Below, one piece after another: positions 55,140-62,204 of a stretch of DNA of 64,000 bases. The stretch comes from CAWGYT01 sp963826795 (lineage in GTDB: Bacteria > Planctomycetota > Planctomycetia > Pirellulales > Pirellulaceae). The stretch lies in NCBI GenBank assembly GCA_963826795.1, contig CAWGYT010000007.1, positions 186,001 to 250,000 of the forward strand, in the 5' to 3' direction. A program made the translations under genes and the position numbers. Within the stretch, counting starts at the first letter, position 1, and the number at the start of each line of letters is the position of its first letter. The notes beneath the pieces are model-generated. The model searched no databases. It saw only the letters and a program-made list of their open reading frames with translations, and was not told the origin of the DNA.

Positions 55140-55270
55140 TTTCCGCTCAACGACGAGCTTCTTGCCACGAGGCCGTCGCTGCGATCGGGGCTCCATTCAG
55201 CACCGAAACGCCTCGCCGCCACGTTCGATACACCGGATGGCGACCATTCCCGGCCGAGCGCCACCAGCTC

Positions 55271-55684
55271 TTACGGCTTCGGCTGCGCGATCCAGTCCTG
55301 GACCGTCTCCGGGCGATTGTCGGGTTCGGCCGGCTGAGACCACGGGGAGAAGATACTTCGCTTCGCCAGGCGGGCCTCCTCACGCATCTTCTTGCTGGAG
55401 TTCTTCGCGTTCTCGCTCGAACGACGCACTCGGTCCTGCGTTTCGGGCATCAGCCAGGGCGGAACCGCTTGCTTGGTCTTCGCAAAGAACGACTTGGTGC
55501 CGTTGTTCATCTTGCGCCAGAGCGAGGGTTCGTTCGACGCGGGATAGAGGCCCCGAGGCGGTGCCTCCTTCTTGCCGAACGAAGGGATGAGTTTCTTGAA
55601 TGACCAATTCGATTCGGCCATCGCTTGATTCGCGGTCACCGCAAAGAGGACCGTCACGAGCATGGCGAGACGTGCAAACCTCAC
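55271..55684 (-). CDS. Small basic secreted protein
   Basis: 137 residues from a GTG at 55684 with AGGAG eight bases upstream; this start gives a proper signal peptide (VRFARLAMLVTVLFAVTANQAMA). The mature protein is Lys/Arg/Ser/Pro-rich and probably disordered, with SFKKLIPSFGKKEAPPRG and SSENAKNSSKKMREEARLAKRS. No cysteines and no known domain. Small basic exported proteins of this type are common in planctomycetes. Function unknown. Confidence 0.65.
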   Translation of the reverse strand: MRFARLAMLVTVLFAVTANQAMAESNWSFKKLIPSFGKKEAPPRGLYPASNEPSLWRKMNNGTKSFFAKTKQAVPPWLMPETQDRVRRSSENAKNSSKKMREEARLAKRSIFSPWSQPAEPDNRPETVQDWIAQPKP

Positions 55685-56002
55685 GACAGATTCTCCTAAG
55701 AATTGAGGAACTGGACGGGCATGCGGGCGTTGCGACGTGCGCGTAATGGTCGCGGTCCACGCACCGGTCACCCAGCCAAGGGGGCGGAGTGTGTCAGAAT
55801 CCCGGACGGCTGTCCAGGTCGATTTGTGGTCATTAGAATGGGGCCTGGCGGGGGGGCTGATTGTGGGCCGACGGCCCCCTCATCCGGCCTTCGGTTCCCT
55901 TCTCCCGCGTATGGAGAAGGGACAGGTCCCGCATGGGGGAGAGCCAGGGACTCGGCGCGTGGTTCGTTCCGGGTTGCGTTGCTCCTTGCGAAAGTCAAAA
56001 CG
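55685..56002. other. 318-base gap with one REP-like repeat
   Basis: Divergent region between the small basic protein gene and proC. It holds one diverged copy of the repeat seen at 46899-46989 (here 55875-55924, starting CCCCCTCATCCGGCCTTCGG). No other gene or clear promoter was seen. Confidence 0.5.
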
Positions 56003-56799
56003 ATGCGGATTGGGTTTATTGGCGGCGGACAGATGGCGCGGGCCTTGGCTCAAGGATTCGTCGCACAGGGGCGAATCGCAGGCGGTGACGTGCGAGTGGC
56101 CGATTGCGCGGCGGGGCGCGGGAGGCGTTTTCGGAGTTGGTTCCGCAGGCCCTCGTCACGGACGACAATCGGCGCGTTGCTCGCGAGTCCGACCTCGTGC
56201 TGTTGGCGGTCAAGCCACCGCATCTGCCCGCGGTCTTCACCGAGCTGGTGCCGGTGCGTCCTGATTGCCTGGTCGTTTCGATCGCCGCGGGGGTGACTCT
56301 GGCTCAGCTTTCGGCCGGCCTCAAGACCAGTCGCAACGTGCGTGTGATGCCCAACGCCGCCTGCTTGATCGGCCAGGGCGCTGCCGGATTCTGCCGCGGC
56401 GAGGGGGCGACCGAGGACGACGCGACGTGCGTTCGACACCTGCTGGAGGCCGTCGGACGAGCCTGGGAGCTGCCCGAAACGCTGCTGGACGCCGTCACCG
56501 GCCTGTCGGGCTCGGGACCGGCGTTCGTGTTCCTGTTCATCGAGGCGCTGAGCGACGGGGGCGTCCAGATGGGCTTGTCCCGCGAGGTTGCTCTGGAGTT
56601 GGCGGCCCAAACGGTGCAAGGCGCGGCCAACCTCATCCTCCAAACGGGCGACCACCCAGCCGTGCTGAAGGACCGCGTCGCCAGTCCGGGCGGAACCACC
56701 ATCGCCGGCCTCCAGGCCCTTGAGTCCCGCGCGTTTCGAGGCGCCGTGATGGCCGCAGTCGAGGCCGCAACCGTTCGCTCGCGCCAGCTAGGCCAGTAA
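56003..56799 (+). CDS. proC: Pyrroline-5-carboxylate reductase, interrupted by one frameshift
   Basis: Makes L-proline from 1-pyrroline-5-carboxylate with NAD(P)H. The frame from ATG 56003 gives MRIGFIGGGQMARALAQGF (nucleotide-binding GxGxxG type) and RVADC. After about 56110 the homologous sequence (REAFSELVPQALVTDDN) runs in another frame to the stop at 56799, with LSGSGPAFVFLFIEAL and SPGGTTIAG. Adding one G to the GGGG at 56113-56116 restores a 265-residue protein, close to the usual 270. A consensus indel is the simplest reading. Confidence 0.9.
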
Positions 56800-56947
56800 C
56801 CGTCCGAGTGAAAACCTGAGGGGGGCGCGTCGTCCGTTGATCGGCACAAAGTTGACATCCCCGACCGATCCCGCTGAAACGTGGCTGTAAAACCGCCACA
56901 GAATGACTACACTCTAACGGATCTTCAGCCAAGAAAGGTTTTCGAGG

Positions 56948-57184
56948 GTGTCTTCGATCTTTTGCACGGTGGACGACAAGCACGTCCCCCTTTATCGCGT
57001 GCTTTGGGTATCGGCTGTTCCGCATTTTTGTGGACATGAAGACTGTCTGTACGAGGGACGGTACGAGATTCGTTTGGAACAAGATGAGTCCGTCTGGGCC
57101 AACCGCGAAGAGCGGGATGGCATGCTGACGGCGCTGGAAACCTGGCAAGGAGGGCTCGGCGGGCCACCCGAGAACTGGGAATAG
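56948..57184 (+). CDS. Small conserved-type hypothetical protein
   Basis: 78 residues from a GTG at 56948; AGAAAGG lies about nine bases upstream. Soluble, acidic, with paired His/Cys (PHFCGHEDC) that could bind a metal, and aromatic-rich ends (YRVLWVSAVPHF, ENWE). No family recognised. It lies 72 bases before the next gene on the same strand and may share its transcript. Confidence 0.6.
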   Translation: MSSIFCTVDDKHVPLYRVLWVSAVPHFCGHEDCLYEGRYEIRLEQDESVWANREERDGMLTALETWQGGLGGPPENWE

Positions 57185-57256
57185 GGCGCCGACCTGCCAA
57201 CCGCAGAGATCGCTGCGGCCCATCCGTCCGTCGCACCCGAAAGAAAAGAAACCGAA

Positions 57257-57757
57257 ATGTCACTGTTCGAAAACGAATCGTATCAATGGCGCGAAACCTA
57301 CTTCATTCTGTTGCGCGACGAGAATCAACCGTCGGCGCAGGACGTGCAAGCGGCGCTGCAGCAGCTGGACCCTCGGTTTCAGCTTCGCGACCTGCGGGCC
57401 GACGAAAACGGGCGGTTCGAGTCGTTGACGCTCGAGGCTCCGGATGACTATTCGGCCATGGACATCTCCCTGGTTCGAGGCGACGAGGTGGTCGAACAGA
57501 CCAACGAGATCAAGGCCGAACTGCTGAAGAGCGCCGCGTCGGCCGAGGAGAAGAAGTTGATTCGCCAACTAGGTGACTATCGATGCCGATTCGATATCTA
57601 TCATTTCGAGCAGTTAGTGTTTGTCGGGCGTGAGTCGAGCGACGATGAAGGGGACGATTTCCTGGACCCCGGGGCGGTCTTGACGGTCATGCAAAAGATC
57701 GCTCAACTGTGCCACGGCGTGATCGTGGATCCCCAGGCGAATTGTCTCATTTCCTGA
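57257..57757 (+). CDS. Conserved-type hypothetical protein
   Basis: 166 residues, soluble, acidic. N-terminal half begins WRETYFILLRDENQPSAQDVQAALQQLDPRFQLRDLRADENGRFESLTLEAPDDYSAMDIS, in which alternating strand and helix pattern suggests an alpha/beta fold (described in parts: WRETYFILL, VQAALQQLDP, FESLTLEAP). Central Glu-rich helix EIKAELLKSAASAEEKK and C-terminal VMQKIAQLCHGVIVDPQ follow. No family recognised. Located upstream of efpL on the same strand, 167 bases away. Confidence 0.65.
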   Translation: MSLFENESYQWRETYFILLRDENQPSAQDVQAALQQLDPRFQLRDLRADENGRFESLTLEAPDDYSAMDISLVRGDEVVEQTNEIKAELLKSAASAEEKKLIRQLGDYRCRFDIYHFEQLVFVGRESSDDEGDDFLDPGAVLTVMQKIAQLCHGVIVDPQANCLIS

Positions 57758-57812
57758 TGGCTGCCCGGCGCCTCGTCGAGCTCGATCGCCTGACTTGGAT
57801 TCATGTTCGGTC

Positions 57813-57908
57813 GGTTGTCGCTTGTCCGCTTCTTCGCTTGTCCGCTTGTCCGCTTCTTCGCTTGTCCGCTTTTCCGCGTATCCGCTTTTCCGCTTCTTCG
57901 CGTGTCCC
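57813..57908 (+). repeat. Period-8 tandem repeat directly before efpL
   Basis: About twelve imperfect units of CTTGTCCG, CTTCTTCG and CTTTTCCG stand end to end in register, with 8-base spacing. The last unit ends 16 bases before the efpL ATG. The array is rich in C/T on the mRNA-like strand and lies in the leader of efpL. It is not part of a convincing protein. Confidence 0.85.
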
Positions 57909-57924
57909 TTGTGGCTGGTCCGAT

Positions 57925-58488
57925 ATGCTCGCCAAAGAAATCAAGACCGGTACCGTGGTGAACTACAACGGTTCGCCCGTACTGATTAATTCCATCACGG
58001 TTCAGACGCCCTCCGCCCGTGGCGCCGCGACGTTGTACAAATTCCGCGGCCGAGACCTTGTGAATAAGCAGAAGGTCGACATCACGCTGAAGGGAACGGA
58101 ATCGCTGAACGAAGCGAACTTCGAGCGTCGCGCGGTCAAGATGATGTACGCCGACGCGACCGATCTGCACCTGCTCGATCAGGAAGATTTCAACCAGTAC
58201 GCTCTGCCGCTGGAGGACATTGAGCAGGAACGTTTGTATCTGACCGAGCAGCTCGAGGGCATCTTGGCGTTGATTTACAACAACGAGTGCGTGGGGCTGC
58301 AACTCCCCACGACGATTGAGTTGACCGTGGTCGAGTGCGACCCGGGGATCAAAGGTGACTCGGCGACGAAGCGTACCAAGCCGGCCAAACTCGAAACCGG
58401 ACTGATCGTGCAGGTGCCGGAATACCTGGCGCAAGGCGAGCGTATCAAAGTCGACAGTCGCAACGGTCAGTTCATTTCGCGGGCCTGA
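57925..58488 (+). CDS. efpL: Elongation factor P-like protein
   Basis: 187 residues from the ATG at 57925. Three beta-barrel domains as in EF-P. The loop that meets the tRNA reads TPSARGAATLY with Arg32 at the tip, matching E. coli YeiP/EfpL (SPTARGAATLY) and not the modified-Lys loop (PGKGQA) of EF-P. The C-terminus GLIVQVPEYLAQGERIKVDSRNGQF is the canonical family end. EfpL relieves ribosome stalling at proline-rich and some other motifs. An 8-base tandem repeat lies just upstream of the start and may affect its translation. Confidence 0.93.
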   Translation: MLAKEIKTGTVVNYNGSPVLINSITVQTPSARGAATLYKFRGRDLVNKQKVDITLKGTESLNEANFERRAVKMMYADATDLHLLDQEDFNQYALPLEDIEQERLYLTEQLEGILALIYNNECVGLQLPTTIELTVVECDPGIKGDSATKRTKPAKLETGLIVQVPEYLAQGERIKVDSRNGQFISRA

Positions 58489-58531
58489 GCTGGGGAGTCG
58501 TCACCACCGAGGCACCGAGGGTAAAGAGCGA

Positions 58532-58783
58532 TCATTTGAGGGCTTGGGAGGCGAGTCGTTTGGAGAGGATCTCGACGATCTTCGCCTCGTCCGGAAACTC
58601 ACCGGTGGCAAGTTTCGAGTAGATCGGATCGCCGTCAACGCTCAGCTCGAAGCATCCGCCTCCGGACGGCTCCAGTTGGAGGTTGCTAATTTCCTGCTTG
58701 AAGGTTTGGAGCAATCGTTCCGTCAAACTGACGGCGCGCGGTTCGTAGTTTCAGACCGAGCAGTAGCGAAGCTGAATCTTCAT
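58532..58783 (-). CDS. SelW-like (Rdx family) selenoprotein with in-frame UGA
   Basis: 83 residues if the UGA at 58753-58751 is read as selenocysteine. The N-terminus MKIQLRYCSV is followed by UGA (residue 11), NYEPRA, and then the full Rdx family pattern: LEPSGGGCFELSVDGDPIYSK, GEFP and a terminal helix. The SelW/SelT/SelH/Rdx12 family has a CxxU or CxxC redox motif at exactly this place, here C8-S-V-U11. A SECIS-like hairpin starts 16 bases after the UGA (58734-58720), and selA and selB are in the window. The ATG at 58783 follows a GGGGGAA purine tract. Probably a small thiol/selenol redox protein. An ordinary gene finder would report only 64 residues after the UGA. Confidence 0.9.
58720..58734 (-). 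promoter_or_regulatory. Candidate bacterial SECIS hairpin
   Basis: On the mRNA strand CCGUCA (58734-58729), loop GUU, UGACGG (58725-58720): six perfect pairs and a three-base loop whose first base is G. The stem starts 16 bases after the UGA and the loop 22 bases after it. These values agree with the published bacterial SECIS model (upper stem of at least four pairs, small loop with a G in the first two positions, at a limited distance from UGA). SelB is the expected ligand. Confidence 0.75.
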
Positions 58784-58806
58784 TGATCTTCCCCCTGGGA
58801 GGTCGG

Positions 58807-59114
58807 CTAGTGTTTCTTGGCGGCCTTTTTCGGAGCGGCCTTCTTCTTGACGTGTGAATCTTTCTTGGGTGAAGCCTTCTTGGCCTTGGGGCTGGCTTTT
58901 TCCGTCATAACCTTGGGGGCTGCGGTCTTCGGACTGGCCGTCTTCGGACTGGCCGTCTTCGGACTGGCGTCTTCGGACTGGCGGTCTTCGGACTGACGGT
59001 CTTCTGGGTTTGCGTCTTCGCGGTCGTCGACTTCGAGGAACTCTTCTTGCCGCTGAATGCCTTATCCCAGCCGTCAGCATACTTTTCCGTGGATCCAACG
59101 CGGACGATCGTCAT
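58807..59114 (-). CDS. Lysine-rich histone-H1-like small protein; frameshift in its repeat
   Basis: 102 residues when repaired. The folded N-terminus MTIVRVGSTEKYADGWDKAF is followed by a Lys/Ser/Ala/Pro tail with repeats of SPKTA (15-base DNA units at about 58930-59000) and an end rich in KKAAPKKAAKKH. One DNA unit has 14 instead of 15 bases at about 58965-58971, which breaks the frame. The basic tail suggests nucleic-acid binding, as in planctomycete H1-like proteins; the N-terminal part is of unknown fold. It lies 23 bases before the SelW-like gene on the same strand, probably in one transcript. Confidence 0.75.
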
Positions 59115-59225
59115 CAGTCAACACCTCGCAACAAGCAATTCACGTAGGTTCTTACCGAAACTGTTGTGGTAACCGAAGCCCCCGGTGGGGTCAAGGCGCA
59201 CAAACCCTCTCATCGGATCCGGCCG

Positions 59226-59262
59226 CCGGGAACCTGAACGAAACCCGAAAAACGGTTCCCGG
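59226..59262. terminator. Perfect 9-bp hairpin downstream of ettA
   Basis: CCGGGAACC (59226-59234) pairs with GGTTCCCGG (59254-59262) over a 19-base loop. It lies 106 bases after the ettA stop on the minus strand. No T-run follows, so its role as terminator is tentative. Confidence 0.35.
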
Positions 59263-59367
59263 GCAGGATGTGATGCGGGGGGCTCGACGAGCTTACGTGA
59301 GCGGTGGAAATCGGACTTTGATGAGCCCGCCGGCGGCATCGGTTTCCTCGGCGGCGGAGCCGTCGAT

Positions 59368-61040
59368 TCAAGCCTGCAGCCGCTTGTAACGAAACCGCTG
59401 GGGCTCGCCCCCGTCCCGTCCCAAGCGTTCCTGACGCTGGTGTTCGTAGGTCTCAAAATTGCCTTCGCACCAGTGCACGTAGGCGTCGCCTTCGAAGGCC
59501 AGAATATGGGTCGCGATCCGATCGAGAAACCAGCGATCGTGCGTAATCACGACGACGCAGCCCGCGAAGTTTAAGATGGCTTCTTCCAAGGCGCGAAGCG
59601 TATCGACATCCAGGTCATTCGTCGGCTCGTCCAGCAGCAGCAGATTACAGCCTCGACGCAGCAACTTGGCCAAGTGGACGCGGTTTCGCTCGCCACCGGA
59701 CAGATTTCCCACTTTCTTCTCCTGGTCGGGCCCTCGAAAGTTGAACCGCGAGACGTAGGCTCGGGCGTTCACCTTGCGTCCGCCCATTTCGAGTGTGTCG
59801 TGACCGCCGGAGATTTCCTGATAGACGGTGTTGAGGTCATTCAGTGAGTCGCGCGACTGGTCCACGTAGCCCAGTTCGGTGGTCTCTCCGATCCGAAGCT
59901 GCCCCTCGTCGGGCTCAATTTCGCCCGTAATCATTCGAAACAAGGTGGTCTTGCCGGCGCCATTCGGTCCGATGACGCCCACGATGCCTCCCGGCGGAAG
60001 TCGGAAGTTCAGGTTTTCGATCAGTTGGCGATCCCCCAGCGACTTGCCGATTCCCTGCGCCTCGATGACCAGATCACCGAGCGGTTTGCCGGGCGGGATC
60101 TGGATTTCCAGCTCGTCCGGCCGCTCCTCGAATTGCTGGGTCGACATCTGTTCGTAGGCCTTCAGGCGGGCCTTGCTCTTGGCTTGGCGGGCGCGGGCGC
60201 CAGCCGCACCCATTCCAATTCTCGCTGGAGCGAACGCCGTCGGGCCGCCGAGGACTTTTCCTCCTGGGCCAGTCGGGCCTCTTTCTGCTCGAGCCACGAC
60301 GTGTAATTGCCCTCCCACGGAATGCCGCGCCCGCGGTCAAGCTCCAGGATCCAGCCCGCGACGTTGTCCAGAAAGTAGCGATCGTGCGTGACGGCGACGA
60401 CCGTCCCGGGATACTCGTCCAAATGGCGTTCGAGCCACGCGACGGACTCGGCGTCCAGGTGATTCGTGGGTTCGTCTAACAGCAGCAGGTCGGGTTGCTC
60501 GAGCAGGATCTTGCAGAGGGCGACCCGCCGGCGTTCACCGCCGGAGAGCGTGGCCACGTCCGCATCGCCGGGCGGCAAGTTCATGGCGCTCATCGCAACC
60601 TCCACCTGGCGATCGAGATCCCAGAGGTTTTCGGCGTCGATTCGGTCCTGAACGACCGCCAGCTCGTCGCACAGCTTTTCCATTTCGTCCGGTTCCATCG
60701 GTTCAGCCAGCCGCTGGTTGATTTCGTTGAATCGATCCAGCAGCGCCTGCTTGGCCGCCACGGCACCGTGCACGTTGCCCGCCACGTTCAGCGCCTCGTC
60801 CAAATGCGGCTCCTGCGCCAGATAACCGACCGTGAACCCGGGGCTCAACCGCGCCTCCCCCTCGAAGTCCTCGTCCAGGCCAGCCATGATTCGCAGCAAC
60901 GTGCTCTTGCCGGCCCCGTTACGTCCCAGGACGCCGATCTTGGCCCCCGGATAGAACGCCAGCCAGATCCCGGTGAGCACCTCGCGTTGGCCGTGTTTCT
61001 TGGTCAGATCCGCGATCGTATAGATGTATTTCTCGCCCAT
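59368..61040 (-). CDS. ettA: Energy-dependent translational throttle protein (ABC-F), one frameshift
   Basis: Two ABC domains in one chain, no membrane part. Domain 1 has GRNGAGKS, LSGGERRRVALCK and LLLLDEPTNHLD; domain 2 has GPNGAGKT, LSGGERNRVHLAK and LLLLDEPTNDLD. The start MGEKYIYTIADLTKKHG and the end FRYKRL fit EttA, which gates the ribosome according to ATP/ADP ratio. The frame breaks in the P-site tRNA-interaction linker at about 60195-60197; adding one C to CCC turns LAP into LAPRARQAKSKARLKAYE and restores 557 residues, the normal EttA length. Likely a consensus indel. The ATG at 61040 starts the first frame. Confidence 0.9.
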
Positions 61041-61634
61041 TTAACTTGATTCTGCCTTGCCAAAAAAGAAGTCCGGCCCCGTCATGACGCGGGCCCCCGA
61101 TGTGAAGCTGTGATGATTATCGGTGTCGTAACAGATGTTCCTGGTATGCATGGCGAAGCGAAATTCTTGTTCCTGTCAATCGTACGATGACGATCTCACG
61201 GGTGAAAGCTCACCGACAAGAACCTCGGAGACTACAAGGCATCGGATCCACGAGCAACTAGCGAATTCGAACCTTCCTCCAGCTCGCCCCACCTTTCGAT
61301 CCCGTGTGGTAGTCTCCTCTACCCCCGCCCCGCGTACGGCCGCTCCCCTCGGCCGTACGTTTTTTTTTGCTACCCTAGAACTCCACCCCACCCTAGAACT
61401 CCACCGGCCGCGTACGGGAGGGCACGGCTCCCGCCGAGCCGAAACATGCACCAGTTCAACACAAATCCGCCAGATTTCGCTTTTGCCGAAAGTTGTGGGT
61501 TTACATAGAATTAACCGTATTGGCGGGTGCGTGAGTCGCATGTTCGACGCGTACGTCGGCTTCAGTCAAGGCCCGGAAGGGGTGTTCGCTGCGATGTTCA
61601 AGGGACCAACGCCCCCAGGAAGAGGTTGTTTCGC
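61041..61634. other. 594-base gap with an isolated terminator
   Basis: Divergent region between ettA (minus) and a response regulator (plus). It contains a strong plus-strand intrinsic terminator at 61333-61368, a small hairpin GGTAG/CTACC just before it, and a 16-base direct repeat (61372-61387 and 61390-61405, starting ACCCTAGAACTCCACC). The open frame that spans it is interrupted in character by the terminator and does not look like a protein. A short non-coding RNA ending at the terminator is possible. Confidence 0.5.
61333..61368 (+). terminator. Strong Rho-independent terminator
   Basis: CGTACGGCCG (61333-61342) pairs perfectly with CGGCCGTACG (61350-61359) across a 7-base loop and is followed by nine T (61360-61368). 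This is the clearest intrinsic terminator in the window. No plus-strand coding gene lies between it and efpL, nearly 3 kb upstream. Confidence 0.85.
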
Positions 61635-62090
61635 ATGAACCAAGAAACCGTCGGTCGGCCCATGGAGATCCTCCTGATTGAAGACAGCCTCTCCGACGCT
61701 CGGTTGGCGATCGAAGCGTTGCGGGCTGGCGAGATCAAGCACCGCCTCTCGCTGGTGCGTGATGGTTCGGAGGCGATGGAGTTCCTCGAACGTCACAAAA
61801 TGTTCGTGCGAGCGCCACGCCCGGACCTGATTCTGCTGGATCTGCAATTACCGAAACGCAACGGTCGCGATCTGCTGTCTTTCATTCGCGACCACGAAGG
61901 CTTGAAACATATTCCCGTGGTGATTCTGACGGCCTCCGAAGCACATGAGGATGTCGTCCGCACCGAAGCGTTGCAGGTCGATGGCTATCTAGTCAAGCCT
62001 GTGGATGTGGCGAAGTTTATCGCCCTCGTTCGGCAGCTCCGGCACTTCTGGCACGCCGACGTGATTCTCCCTCAGTCGGTCAATACCTAA
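61635..62090 (+). CDS. Stand-alone response regulator (Rcp1/CheY-like)
   Basis: 151 residues from the ATG at 61635, with AGGAAGAGG about eleven bases upstream. A single receiver domain: acidic pair Glu16-Asp17, phospho-acceptor Asp69 in ILLDLQLP, Thr99 in ILTA, and Lys121 in LVKPVD. The insertion RHKMFVRAPRPD before the acceptor strand is typical of Rcp1-type regulators that pair with phytochrome-like or hybrid histidine kinases. There is no output domain and no kinase gene nearby, so the partner is encoded elsewhere. Confidence 0.92.
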   Translation: MNQETVGRPMEILLIEDSLSDARLAIEALRAGEIKHRLSLVRDGSEAMEFLERHKMFVRAPRPDLILLDLQLPKRNGRDLLSFIRDHEGLKHIPVVILTASEAHEDVVRTEALQVDGYLVKPVDVAKFIALVRQLRHFWHADVILPQSVNT

Positions 62091-62204
62091 CCGCACCCCA
62101 AGCAGGAGGACCGAGAGGCCGAGGCCATTGGGAGGGCGAGGTTCCCACCTGACATCGTTCCCCCAGGATTGCTCCCTCCCCTGCGCCGACGACCTTATTC
62201 GACC

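Noticed and set aside
58532..58726. A 64-codon protein starting at a TTG as the whole gene
   Set aside because: It would lack the redox motif and the first strand of the Rdx fold. Reading through the UGA from the ATG at 58783 gives a complete family member with a SECIS-like hairpin.
58751..59098. A 115-codon minus-strand frame joining the Lys-rich region to the first residues of the SelW-like protein
   Set aside because: It is the shifted frame of the repeat-containing Lys-rich gene; its end merely runs in frame into the SelW-like start and stops at the UGA.
61240..61300. A tRNA-like sequence containing GAATTCGAACC
   Set aside because: The flanking bases do not form a T-arm stem and no other tRNA arms fit on either strand.
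61135..61638. A 167-codon plus-strand frame upstream of the response regulator
   Set aside because: A strong intrinsic terminator lies in its middle, the composition is not protein-like, and it has no ribosome site.
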